Assembly: GCA_037200975.1 (NCBI GenBank)
Contig: JBBCGI010000001.1
Coordinates: 1,736,001-1,800,000, forward strand
DNA length: 64,000 nt
Source of the DNA: Pseudomonadota bacterium
Lineage (GTDB): Bacteria; Pseudomonadota; Gammaproteobacteria; Steroidobacterales; Steroidobacteraceae
Direction of reading: 5' to 3'
Part shown: positions 46,329 to 55,293 of the stretch, in pieces
Layout of the letters: each line of letters begins with the position of its first letter
How positions within the stretch are numbered: position 1 is the first letter of the stretch
The notes under the pieces: generated by a model
What the model was told of the DNA's origin: nothing
Database searches by the model: none
Seen by the model: the letters and a program-made list of their open reading frames with translations, nothing else
Translations under genes and position numbers: made by a program

Positions 46329-46397
46329 CCACGTCTGATCGATTTCACGACCGGCGCGACCGCGGCGCCGGTCGCGTCGCGGACCCGAAGCCGCAAT

Positions 46398-46408
46398 ATG
46401 ACACCGGT
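46398..46408. promoter_or_regulatory. LacI-type operator before kduI
   Basis: ATGACACCGGT followed by TTCC, the same twelve-base run plus TTC as at 44263. It is 80 bp before the kduI ATG and 70 bp after the lacI stop, so kduI has its own promoter. Confidence 0.7.
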
Positions 46409-46477
46409 TTCCTCCCGGGAAAAGACGCGGTAGAATCGCCCCCCTTCAGAAATGCGCCAGCCCCCGGGACAATCAAT

Positions 46478-47314
46478 ATGAAGTTCGAGACGAGACACGC
46501 CGCCCATCAGAGCATCGTTCAATCCGCCGACGCCGCGAAGTTGCGCGAGCTGTTCCACGTCAGCGAGATGTTCGTGCCGGACGACGCCACCCTCACCTTC
46601 AGCCACATCGAACGCATGATCGTCGGCGGCGTGATGCCGGTGTCGAAGAGCGTCGACCTCAATGAAGTGCCGGCACTCAACAAGGGCCCGTTCCTGGCGC
46701 GGCGCGAGCTCGGCATCATCAACATCGGCGGCCCGGGCAAGGTCACCGTGGACGGCAAGGCCACTGCGCTGGCCGCGCGCGAAGGCCTGTACGTCCCGAT
46801 GGGGACCACCGGTCTGTCGTTCGCCTCGGATTCGGCGGCGACGCCCGCCAAGTTCTACCTCGCGAGCACGCCCGCACACGCGCGTTACGAGACGGTGAAG
46901 ATCGACATCGCCAGGGCGAATCCGATGCCGGTCGGCGCGCCCGCCACCGCCAACGAACGGACTATCTACCAGTACATCAACCCGGACATCTGCAAGTCGG
47001 CGCAGTTGCTGATGGGGCTCACTTCTCTCAAGGAAGGCAGCGTGTGGAACACCATGCCCTGCCACCTGCACGAGCGCCGCTCCGAGACGTATTTCTATTT
47101 CGACCTGAAGCCCGACGCCCGCGTCGTGCACATCATGGGCGAGCCGCACGAAACACGGCACATCTTCGTCGCCAACGAGGAGGCCGTCATCGCGCCGCCC
47201 TGGTCCATCCACACGGGCTGCGGCACGTCCAACTACAGCTTCATCTGGGCGATGGGCGGCGAGAACCAGGAATACAAGGACGTCGCCTGGGTGCCGATGA
47301 ACGTGTTGCGTTGA
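46478..47314 (+). CDS. kduI: 5-keto-4-deoxyuronate isomerase
   Basis: 278 residues, the standard KduI length. The zinc-binding cupin core is seen in TMPCHLHERRSETYFYFDL with a further His in SIHTGCGTSNY. It isomerises 4-deoxy-5-keto-uronate from unsaturated galacturonate to 3-deoxy-D-glycero-2,5-hexodiulosonate. It lies 4 nt before kduD. Confidence 0.95.
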   Translation: MKFETRHAAHQSIVQSADAAKLRELFHVSEMFVPDDATLTFSHIERMIVGGVMPVSKSVDLNEVPALNKGPFLARRELGIINIGGPGKVTVDGKATALAAREGLYVPMGTTGLSFASDSAATPAKFYLASTPAHARYETVKIDIARANPMPVGAPATANERTIYQYINPDICKSAQLLMGLTSLKEGSVWNTMPCHLHERRSETYFYFDLKPDARVVHIMGEPHETRHIFVANEEAVIAPPWSIHTGCGTSNYSFIWAMGGENQEYKDVAWVPMNVLR

Positions 47315-47318
47315 GCAC

Positions 47319-48068
47319 ATGAGCTTCGCTTTGACAGGCCGCGTCGCCGCGGTCACAGGCGCGAACACCGGCCTCGGGCGTGCGATCGCCGAAGCGCTGG
47401 CCGCCGCGGGCGCGGATATCGCCTGCATCGGCCGCAGCGATCCGGCCGAAACGCTGGCAGCAGTGAAGGCCCTCGGCCGCCGCGGCCACTGGGTCAGTGC
47501 CGACCTGGGCGCGAAGCCCGACTACTCCGCCATCGTCGCCGACATCGTGCAGCAGCTTGGCGGCCTGCACATCCTGGTGAACAACGCCGGCATCATCCGC
47601 CGCAACAACGCCATCGATTTCACCGAGGCCGACTGGGATGCGGTGCTCGACGTGAACCTGAAGGCGGTGTTTTTCCTGTCGCAGGCAGCGGCGCGGCACA
47701 TGATTCCCGGCGGCGGTGGCAAGATCATCAACATCGCCTCCATGCTTTCGTTCCAGGGCGGCATCCGTGTGCCGTCCTACACCGCCAGCAAGAGCGGTAT
47801 CGCCGGCCTCACGCGGCTGCTGGCCAACGAGTGGGCGGTGTCGAGAATCAACGTGAACGCGATCGCGCCCGGCTATTTCGCCACCAACAACACGGCCGCG
47901 CTGCAGGCGGACGTGAAGCGGAATGCCGAAATTCTCGGGCGGATTCCGTCGGGGCGCTGGGGCGACCCGAAAGATCTGGGTGGCGCCGCGGTGTTCCTGG
48001 CTTCGGACGCCTCGAACTATGTGCAGGGCATCGTCCTGCCGGTCGACGGCGGATGGCTCGCCCGATAG
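47319..48068 (+). CDS. kduD: 2-deoxy-D-gluconate/2-keto-3-deoxy-gluconate 5-dehydrogenase
   Basis: 249 residues. SDR marks: TGANTGLGRAI Rossmann loop, NNAGIIRR, and YTASKSGIAG with the Tyr-Lys pair. Sequence order and size match KduD, which reduces the KduI product to 2-keto-3-deoxygluconate. It is adjacent to kduI in one operon. The later KDG kinase and aldolase are not in the window. Confidence 0.93.
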   Translation: MSFALTGRVAAVTGANTGLGRAIAEALAAAGADIACIGRSDPAETLAAVKALGRRGHWVSADLGAKPDYSAIVADIVQQLGGLHILVNNAGIIRRNNAIDFTEADWDAVLDVNLKAVFFLSQAAARHMIPGGGGKIINIASMLSFQGGIRVPSYTASKSGIAGLTRLLANEWAVSRINVNAIAPGYFATNNTAALQADVKRNAEILGRIPSGRWGDPKDLGGAAVFLASDASNYVQGIVLPVDGGWLAR

Positions 48069-48140
48069 GTCAGTAGCCGGGTCATTCGCCGCGCGACCCC
48101 GTTATGATGCCGGCTCACACCGTGAGCCGAGGTTCGCCGA

Positions 48141-49199
48141 GTGAATCGCATTGCGTTCTGCCTGCTGGTCCTGCTGGCGGCGTGCCCCGGCGCGCGTGCC
48201 GCGCCCGACCATGTCGACATCACCTGGATGTCGATCGCAAACATGCACTTCGCGGTGGGCGACCAGCAGATTCTCGCCGACGGCTACATCACGCGGCTGC
48301 CGCAGGACCTGTTCCACGGCGGCGGCGGGGTCGACGCAACGAGTCGCGCGATGCGTGCGGATGAAGCCGCGGTGCGCGAGGTATTCGAGGCCATTGGCGG
48401 CAAAGCCGCGGTCAACCTGCTGCTCACCGGCCACAGCCATTTCGACCATTCGTTCGACACTGCAACCTGGGCGAAACTCTCCGGCGCCAGGGTCATCGGC
48501 TCGCCCACGACCTGCTTCCAGGTGCGCGCTGAAAAAGTGGCGGCGCGACGCTGCACTCCCGTGCTGGGGGGCGAACACTTCGAGCTCGCTGCGGGTGTGC
48601 ACATGTATGTCGTGCGCTGGAATCACAGCGGCGATCCGGCCAGGAATCCGGCACAGCACAACCCACGGGAGCTCAGCCGCGTGCCCGTGCCGAGTGCCGG
48701 CGGCCTGCGCGCGGGAGTCGCCGAAGATTTCCCGAACGGCGGCGGCAATCGTGCCTATCTGTTCACGGTCGACGGACCCGCGAGACGTTTGAGCTGGTTC
48801 TTCCAGGATTCGGCCAGCCCGGTCGATCTGCGCGATCCGATCGTGCTCGACGGCAGGAACTACGGCGCGCCGCTCGACAACCTCGCCGCGGCCATGCGCG
48901 CGGCGGGCGTCGAGTCGGTCGACCTGTGGATAGCGACCGGAGGCGTCGACGTGGCGAACCTCGTGTTGCCGGTGCTGCGGCCCGCTGCCTATCTACCCGT
49001 GCATTGGGACGGATTGTTCGGCGCCTTCAAGGCTGGACCGCCAGCGCCGTACTCCGACGAACCGCTCGAGACGCTGCTCGCGGCAGCGGGTGTCGAGCTG
49101 ATCAGACCCGTGCAGTACATGGACAAGTGGCGGCTCGACCGCGCGGGAATCCACGCGCTCGACAATGCCGCCGTCAAACGCGCCCTGGGGTTCCATTGA
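48141..49199 (+). CDS. Metallo-beta-lactamase-fold secreted hydrolase
   Basis: 352 residues; GTG start with a signal peptide (FCLLVLLAACPGARA). The metal motif HxHxDH is in TGHSHFDHSFD, and later ligand His residues may be in RWNHSGD and VHWDGLFG. It is likely a periplasmic metal-dependent hydrolase. The LAAC motif could alternatively be a lipobox. Its location in the pectin locus suggests a lactone or ester substrate, unproven. It is coupled by TGATG to the reductase gene. Confidence 0.7.
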   Translation: MNRIAFCLLVLLAACPGARAAPDHVDITWMSIANMHFAVGDQQILADGYITRLPQDLFHGGGGVDATSRAMRADEAAVREVFEAIGGKAAVNLLLTGHSHFDHSFDTATWAKLSGARVIGSPTTCFQVRAEKVAARRCTPVLGGEHFELAAGVHMYVVRWNHSGDPARNPAQHNPRELSRVPVPSAGGLRAGVAEDFPNGGGNRAYLFTVDGPARRLSWFFQDSASPVDLRDPIVLDGRNYGAPLDNLAAAMRAAGVESVDLWIATGGVDVANLVLPVLRPAAYLPVHWDGLFGAFKAGPPAPYSDEPLETLLAAAGVELIRPVQYMDKWRLDRAGIHALDNAAVKRALGFH

Positions 49200-50077
49200 T
49201 GCGCGTCGCATTCCTCGGGCTCGGCAACATGGGGCAAGGCATGGCCGCGCGCCTGCTGACGGCCGGACACACACTCACGGTGTACAACCGCACCACCGCG
49301 CGCACCGCGTCCTTGCAGGCTCTCGGCGCGCGCGTCGCGGACTCGCCACGCGAGGCTGCCCAGGGCGCCGACGTCATCATCGGCATGACGGCGAGCGATG
49401 AATCGTCTCGTGCCACCTGGCTGGGGACCGAGGGCGCGCTGGCCGCGAAGAACGCGCCCGACGCGCTGTGCGTGGAATGTTCGACGCTGTCGCACGACTG
49501 GGTGCTGGAACTTTCGGCGCAGGTTCGTCTGCGGGGCTTCAGGTACGTGGATGCGCCCGTGACCGGGCTCCCGGACGCCGCCGCATCCGGCACGCTGACG
49601 TTGCTGGTCGGAGCGGAGCCGGCGAATCTCGACGCCGCACGGCCCATCCTCACCTCGCTCGCCACGCGCGTGCTGCACTTCGGACCCGTCGGTCAGGGCA
49701 CCGTGTACAAACTCATGATCAACCTCATGGGTGCCGTGCAGATCGGCGCGGCCGCGGAAGGACTGGCGCTCGCGCAAGGCGCGGGTCTCGATCTGAAGCT
49801 AGTGGCGGATGCGATCGGCAGCGGCCAGGCGGCGAGCCCGCAGGTGGTACGCAACGTGCGCCGCTTTGTCGCGGGCGACCATGCCACCAACGTCAACTTC
49901 ACGCCGGCGCTGCGCCTCAAGGACATCGAATACGCGCTGCGCCTGGCGCGCCAGCTGGGCGCGAGCCACGAATTCGGCCTGGCCGCCGAACGGCTCTATC
50001 GCCGCGCGCTCGAGCTCGGTTTCGACCGCGACAACGAGAGCCGCATCATCGATGCGGTGCGGCCGAACAATTCCTGA
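49199..50077 (+). CDS. Beta-hydroxyacid dehydrogenase (GarR/HIBADH-like)
   Basis: 292 residues; the start overlaps the previous stop by one base. The NAD(P) loop is LGLGNMGQGMA, then VDAPVTGL, VGQGTVYKLMINL (catalytic Lys) and NFTPALRLKDIEY, typical of the 3-hydroxyisobutyrate/tartronate-semialdehyde reductase family. In a uronate locus a GarR-like semialdehyde reductase is reasonable, but the substrate cannot be fixed. Confidence 0.8.
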   Translation: MRVAFLGLGNMGQGMAARLLTAGHTLTVYNRTTARTASLQALGARVADSPREAAQGADVIIGMTASDESSRATWLGTEGALAAKNAPDALCVECSTLSHDWVLELSAQVRLRGFRYVDAPVTGLPDAAASGTLTLLVGAEPANLDAARPILTSLATRVLHFGPVGQGTVYKLMINLMGAVQIGAAAEGLALAQGAGLDLKLVADAIGSGQAASPQVVRNVRRFVAGDHATNVNFTPALRLKDIEYALRLARQLGASHEFGLAAERLYRRALELGFDRDNESRIIDAVRPNNS

Positions 50078-50093
50078 GCAATCCGGACAGTAG

Positions 50094-50522
50094 TTAGAGC
50101 GAGCAGACCGGCGCGTTGGCGAGGCCGAGCGGCTTGACCTGATCGTTGCCGGCATCCTTGTCGGCGACCACGCGCAACAACATTCCCCACGGCGTGCTGC
50201 GATACGTGCCGGGCGAGATGCCGGGACCGGCAACCTTGACGACGGCGGCATCGTGCGGCTGGGGCTTGAGGACGCGCACGTGGGCGAGGATGACCCCGCT
50301 ATCGGCGGCGCGCCGCAACTGCACGCAGATTTCATCCTGTGCGGTGAAGGCCAGTTGCCGCGGTTGATCGCCGACCTGCATCACCAGCCGCTGTCCGGCG
50401 GGACCTGCGTACCGGGCAGGATCGACGTCGAGGAAATACGTGCTGCTGCTCGCCTCGACCTGGGCGAGCGCAACTCCCACTACCGCGGCGCACGACGCCA
50501 CAGAGAAAGTTATTTTGCGCAT
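50094..50522 (-). CDS. Secreted protein of unknown function
   Basis: 142 residues with a signal peptide (FSVASCAAVVGVALAQ). The mature chain has FTAQDEIC and NAPVC, a possible disulfide, and ends in SL. I do not recognise the family. It is convergent with the reductase gene, 16 bp apart. Confidence 0.6.
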   Translation of the reverse strand: MRKITFSVASCAAVVGVALAQVEASSSTYFLDVDPARYAGPAGQRLVMQVGDQPRQLAFTAQDEICVQLRRAADSGVILAHVRVLKPQPHDAAVVKVAGPGISPGTYRSTPWGMLLRVVADKDAGNDQVKPLGLANAPVCSL

Positions 50523-50904
50523 GTCGTATCGGAGCACACTTTTTCCGGGAAGTTCCCTCAGCGGAAAACCTTACCACTTGTCGGAGGTTGCCGACGCAGT
50601 AGTCAGTCCCCCGCTTGCAGTTTCTTGCGCATATTTGCGTCCGGCCGGGTGCGCGGCGCGATTCCGCGCACAAAAAAAGACCGTTCGTGACACAAACTCA
50701 CACGATGTTCCCGTTCGGCGACATCCGCAGTGCCGATACGCGCCCGGAATTCCGTGTCGAGCGTGATGGAAGCGTCATCGCCGGGTAACGCGCTTGCCTC
50801 ATGCAGGCCGTACGACTTGCCGGGCATCGGGCGCGGTATTCGGAATTATAGTAGTTAGCTACGAAGGCGAGCGCGTGAAGGCCGGTCTCCGCCGAGTCCT
50901 GCCG
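50523..50904. other. Intergenic region without supported gene
   Basis: About 380 bp between the secreted protein start and the stop of the TSP3 protein. It must hold the promoter of the small secreted protein and probably the terminator of the large gene. A GTAGTTAGCTAC dyad (50851-50862) is present. No ORF here has a ribosome site or motif. Confidence 0.4.
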
Positions 50905-53900
50905 CTACCAGTGTTTGCGGATGCCGATCGTGAAGAACAGCTCGTCCTTGTCGTAACTGACGACCTCCGCCTGCGCGAGCCAGCTTCGGCCGACGCGTAC
51001 GCCGCCGCCACCGCCGATGTATACGCCGACGTCGTTGAGTTTCTCGTAGGCGATCGCCGGCGAACTGCTGCTGTTGTCGATCTGCACCGCGCCGAGCTTC
51101 AGCAGCGGGAAGAACTTCGCCTCGCGGCCCGCCGCGAGCGGCAGCCATTCGACACCCACGCCGAGCATCTTGTATTCGATGTCGCCCAGGTGGCCGACGC
51201 CCGGGTTGTCGGATGAAATGCCGGCCTTGCCGCCGTCGGCATAAAACGCTTCGGCGCTCCAGTGCGCCGACCAGGCATAACCGGCGCTGACACGGAACCC
51301 GGTACTCTGGTCGTCATCGACCTTGAAACCACCGTCGCGGTTGCGTGGCTCGAGGCGCGAGAGGCCGGCGTCGAGGCCTGCGTACCAACCCTCGGTAGTC
51401 GGCTCGGCGGCGCTGGCGGCGCCGGGATGTGCGAGCACCAGCGCCGCAGCCAGCGCCGGCGCGAAGCTGCGCGCCGGCCGGAAGCGGCGCAGCAGTAGCA
51501 GCGCGAGCGCGCCTGACAACCCCGCCACCGTCAGCGGATCGATCGCACCGGCGCCGCGCACCGCGGTTTCGAGATGCCCGGGCTGGTCGAGTGAATCGGG
51601 AATGCCGTCGTGATCGGAATCGAAGCGGCCTTCGCGGGCGTCGGAGATGCCATCGTTGTCGCTGTCCAGATCGAGCGCATCCGGGATGCCGTCACCATCG
51701 GTATCGGCGCGCGGCAGCGTGTGCCCGCCGGGCGCCGTCCCGACGACCACTTCCGAGATGCCGTCGCGATCGTCGTCGGCGCCGTCCTGGCGTCCGTCAC
51801 CGTTCGCATCGACGCCGCCGCTCTCGAGCACGTCGCTGATCCCGTCGCCGTCGCTGTCGAGATCGCGATGATTGTCGACGCCATCGTCGTCGCTGTCCGG
51901 GAGCGGCAGCGCATGGCCGCCGAGGCCCGGCTCGAACTGATCCGACAGGCCGTTGTGGTTGACGTCCACGAAATTGTCCACTTCGCCATCGCCATTGGAA
52001 TCGACGCCACCCGCTTCGACGATATCGGCGACGCCGTCACCGTCGCTGTCCAGGTCCGCCAGGTTCGGCAAGCCATCGCCATCCGTGTCGTCCGCGCCGT
52101 CGAGCGCATTCGGAATGCCGTCGTTGTCGATGTCGAGATCCAGGGCATCGGATACGCCATCGCCATCGCGATCGGCGAAGCTGCCGAACACCAGCGGCGC
52201 CGCATCCACGCGGTCGCGGATGCCGTCTTCGTCGCTGTCCGCACCGGCGTCGACGCGCCCGTCGTTGTTGGCATCGGACGAAGTGCGTCCCGCGGTCACG
52301 ATGTCGTGCACGCCATCGTTGTTGGAGTCGAGATCGCGGAAGTCCGGCGTGCCGTCGCTGTCCGTGTCACGCGGGTTCCCGGTGCGCGTCTGGCCGGCGT
52401 CCATCATGGAATCGCCGTCGGCGTCGATCAGGCCGGCTTCGACCACGTCGGCCAGGCCGTCGTCGTCGGAGTCGAGGTCGCGCAGGTCGGGGATGCCGTC
52501 GTCATCGGTGTCGGTCAGCAGCGTCGGCGTGCCCTCGAACGAATCGAGAATGCCGTCGTTGTCGGAATCAGCGTCCCGGAAATCGGCCAGGCCATCGCCG
52601 TCCGTGTCGCGCGGCATCGCAGCGTCCGCCACGCCATCGCCGTCGATGTCGCCGCCACCCACTTCGTCCACGTCGAATGCATCGTCGATGCCATCGCCGT
52701 CGGTGTCGATGCCGCTGGCGTTGTTCTCGCGCGCATCGGGCAACGTGTCGTTGTCGCTGTCGAGATCGAGGTAGTCAGGCGTGCCGTCGCCATCGCTGTC
52801 GACCGGCTGCGATGCATCGTTGCCCTTCTCGAGCGCATCGGGCATGCCATCACCGTCGCTGTCGCGATCCAGGTAGTCAGGCGTACCATCGCCATCCGTG
52901 TCGAACGGATGCAGCGGATCGGCACCCACTTCGGCGGCATCCGGGATGCCGTCATTGTCGCTGTCGGCGTCGGCGGCATTTTCGATGCCGTCGCCGTCGC
53001 TGTCGCCCGCTTCGAGAACGTCGGGAATACCGTCGCCGTCGGTGTCCGTGGGATCCGCCGGGTTGCCGACTTCCGCGCCGTCGTTGATGCCGTCACCGTC
53101 GGTGTCGGGATTGTTGCGGTCGGTGCCGTTTGTGTCTTCGTCGCCGTTGCTCAGGCCATCGCCGTCATCGTCCGCCGCGAGGCAGGCCGCGCTGGCCGGA
53201 TTCGGCACGCAGGGATTGTTATTGGCCGAATCGGTCTGGTTCGGAACGCCGTCGCCATCCGCATCGGCAATAGATGACTCGAGCACGTTCGGAACGCCGT
53301 CGCCATCGGTGTCGATCGGATTGGCCGGATTGCCGCCCGCTTCCGCACCGTCGTTGACGCCGTCGCCGTCGGTGTCTGCATTGCCGCGGCTGGTGCCGAG
53401 CGCGTCTTCCTGGCTGTTGGTGAGGCCGTCGCCATCGCTGTCGGCGGCGAGGCAGGCCGCGCTGTTGCCGTTCGGATTACACGGATCGTTGTTAGACGGG
53501 TCGAGCTGGTTCGGCACGCCGTCACCATCCGAATCCGTCAGCGACGATTCGCGCGCGTTGATGAGGCCGTCGCCATCGGTATCGGCCGGGGTGCTCACGT
53601 TGCCGCCGACTTCGGCGTGGTCGTTGGCGCCGTCGCCATCGGTGTCGGCGTTGTCGCGATTCGTGCCGAGCGTGTCTTCCTGGCCGTTGGTCAGGCCGTC
53701 GCCGTCATTGTCGAGCCCCAGGCATGGGGCGCTGCTGACGTTCGGCACGCAGGGATTGTTGTTGGCCGCGTCGTTCTGGTTGACGACGCCGTCGCCATCG
53801 CTGTCCGCGACCGACGATTCGAGCACGTTCGGAATGCCGTCGCCATCCGTGTCCAGCGGCGCGTTGACATTGCCGCCGACTTCCGCGCCATCGTTGGCGC

Positions 53901-55101
53901 CGTCGCCATCGGTGTCCGCGTTGTTGCGATTCGTGCCGAGTGCGTCTTCCTGGCCGTTGGTCAGGCCGTCGCCGTCCGTGTCGAGCAGGAGGCACGGGGC
54001 GCTGTTCGCGGCCGGAACGCAGGAATTGTTGTTAGCCGAGTCGAGCTGGTTCGAAACGCCGTCGCCGTCGGTATCGGTGATCGAAGATTCGATCGCATTG
54101 ATGAGGCCGTCGCCATCGGTATCGAGCGGCGCGGCCGGATTCGGGCCGACCTCCGCCCCGTCATCGACCCCGTCGCCGTCGGAATCCGCATTGTTGGGGT
54201 TGGTGGTGAGGGTGGCTTCCTGGCTGTCGAGCAGGCCGTCGCCGTCACTGTCGTTGTTGAAGCCGTTCGCGCCCACGCCCGTCGTATGCGTGAACTGCGC
54301 GAAGGCGATGTCCTGCTGCAAGGGAAAATTGCCGTGGTTCGGATCGAGCCAGAACAATTGCGCCTGCACCGTGTACGTGCCGGAGACACTCGCCAGCGGA
54401 TATACCGGGCTCACGTTGCGTACCGTGTCGACTCCCGCGGCGGCCGCGAAATCGCTGGTCGAGACCGTGACCGCGTTGCCGTTCGGATCGATGAGGCTGA
54501 TCTGCAGGCGGTAGGTGCCGCCGGTAGTTGGATGAACCGTGGTCGACGTACTGATCGTTACCGCGCCGGCATTCACCGACGTGCCGGTGATCCGCACGCT
54601 GCGCGTGTCGCCATCGGCCGCACCGCCGCCGTCGACGAGAATCTGCGCCCAGTCGATCGTGGTGACCCACTGGGTGGAGTCGCCGCCGGTATCCACGTTG
54701 ACCTGCACCAGGTTCCGGCCCTGCACGAACCAGGCGGGATTGATGTTGAACGAGGTGACGCTCCAGACGTTGTCCGCGCCGGTCAGCCGGCCGAGGTAAT
54801 GACCGTTGAAGTAGACGTCGTCGACTTCGCCCTGCTCTTCGTCGACGTCGAGCGCCCGCAAGGTGATGACGCCGGAGTTCAGCGGCACCTGCGTGACATC
54901 GACGTTGAATTCGATCGGGTGGACGCCGTTGGTATTGCCGAGCGACACGTCCATGTCGTTGTCCGCGACGTGGGTGTGTGAGTTGTTCTCGTTGTCCGAG
55001 TTCGTGTAGTAGGTCGCCTGGGCGAAAGCCACGGGCGCGAATGCCGCCGCGCAACCAGCGAACACCAGAGAGCCGAGCCATCCGCGCTTGAACTGACGCA
55101 T
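50905..55101 (-). CDS. Thrombospondin type-3 repeat protein fused to an outer-membrane barrel
   Basis: 1398 residues; ATG 55101 follows GGAAGGAG. Signal peptide (1-27, APVAFAQ), then an N-terminal domain of about 260 residues (beta-rich, [13 protein letters not shown]). From about 280 to 1170 run Ca-binding repeats of DTDGDG-type, including four 90-residue copies with PCVPN/CLxxD cysteines. Near 1190 a hydrophobic segment [16 protein letters not shown] is followed by a second signal-like stretch and then a small beta-barrel ([14 protein letters not shown]) ending [10 protein letters not shown]. This suggests a fusion of an anchored TSP3 protein with an OmpA-type barrel. Function is probably surface adhesion or matrix binding. 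Confidence 0.8.
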   Translation of the reverse strand: MRQFKRGWLGSLVFAGCAAAFAPVAFAQATYYTNSDNENNSHTHVADNDMDVSLGNTNGVHPIEFNVDVTQVPLNSGVITLRALDVDEEQGEVDDVYFNGHYLGRLTGADNVWSVTSFNINPAWFVQGRNLVQVNVDTGGDSTQWVTTIDWAQILVDGGGAADGDTRSVRITGTSVNAGAVTISTSTTVHPTTGGTYRLQISLIDPNGNAVTVSTSDFAAAAGVDTVRNVSPVYPLASVSGTYTVQAQLFWLDPNHGNFPLQQDIAFAQFTHTTGVGANGFNNDSDGDGLLDSQEATLTTNPNNADSDGDGVDDGAEVGPNPAAPLDTDGDGLINAIESSITDTDGDGVSNQLDSANNNSCVPAANSAPCLLLDTDGDGLTNGQEDALGTNRNNADTDGDGANDGAEVGGNVNAPLDTDGDGIPNVLESSVADSDGDGVVNQNDAANNNPCVPNVSSAPCLGLDNDGDGLTNGQEDTLGTNRDNADTDGDGANDHAEVGGNVSTPADTDGDGLINARESSLTDSDGDGVPNQLDPSNNDPCNPNGNSAACLAADSDGDGLTNSQEDALGTSRGNADTDGDGVNDGAEAGGNPANPIDTDGDGVPNVLESSIADADGDGVPNQTDSANNNPCVPNPASAACLAADDDGDGLSNGDEDTNGTDRNNPDTDGDGINDGAEVGNPADPTDTDGDGIPDVLEAGDSDGDGIENAADADSDNDGIPDAAEVGADPLHPFDTDGDGTPDYLDRDSDGDGMPDALEKGNDASQPVDSDGDGTPDYLDLDSDNDTLPDARENNASGIDTDGDGIDDAFDVDEVGGGDIDGDGVADAAMPRDTDGDGLADFRDADSDNDGILDSFEGTPTLLTDTDDDGIPDLRDLDSDDDGLADVVEAGLIDADGDSMMDAGQTRTGNPRDTDSDGTPDFRDLDSNNDGVHDIVTAGRTSSDANNDGRVDAGADSDEDGIRDRVDAAPLVFGSFADRDGDGVSDALDLDIDNDGIPNALDGADDTDGDGLPNLADLDSDGDGVADIVEAGGVDSNGDGEVDNFVDVNHNGLSDQFEPGLGGHALPLPDSDDDGVDNHRDLDSDGDGISDVLESGGVDANGDGRQDGADDDRDGISEVVVGTAPGGHTLPRADTDGDGIPDALDLDSDNDGISDAREGRFDSDHDGIPDSLDQPGHLETAVRGAGAIDPLTVAGLSGALALLLLRRFRPARSFAPALAAALVLAHPGAASAAEPTTEGWYAGLDAGLSRLEPRNRDGGFKVDDDQSTGFRVSAGYAWSAHWSAEAFYADGGKAGISSDNPGVGHLGDIEYKMLGVGVEWLPLAAGREAKFFPLLKLGAVQIDNSSSSPAIAYEKLNDVGVYIGGGGGVRVGRSWLAQAEVVSYDKDELFFTIGIRKHW
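53150..54250. repeat. Four 270-bp tandem repeats in the TSP3 gene
   Basis: The landmark CGCAGGGATTGTTGTTGG-type block (with changes) recurs at about 53201, 53471, 53741 and 54011, exactly 270 bp apart. Each unit codes for 90 residues with two Cys and three or four Asp-rich Ca-binding turns. The repeats are in phase with the reading frame, so copy number can change without a frameshift. Confidence 0.85.
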
Positions 55102-55293
55102 TCTCAAAACTCCTTCCGACCGTACCCAGACGTTTTTCCGTCACGAGGCCCGCAACAGATTGCGGAAATGACCTCTTGAGTACTGCCATCGGCGTTTTGA
55201 GGGCCGGCATTAGCGTTTTAAGGGAATGGATGTCTCATAACGGGGTGCAAATGACCCGATTTCACTTAAGGTGTTTTCGCAGCGACGCGCCGA

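Noticed and set aside
51600-54250. Short spaced repeats that resemble a CRISPR array
   Set aside because: The repeats code for DxDGDG turns and vary in spacing; there are no unique spacers and no cas genes.
51610-54514. Long open frames antisense to the TSP3 repeats
   Set aside because: They arise because the GATGCCGTC-type repeat codons read open on the other strand; the translations are low-complexity Ser/Pro or Val/Ile patterns.
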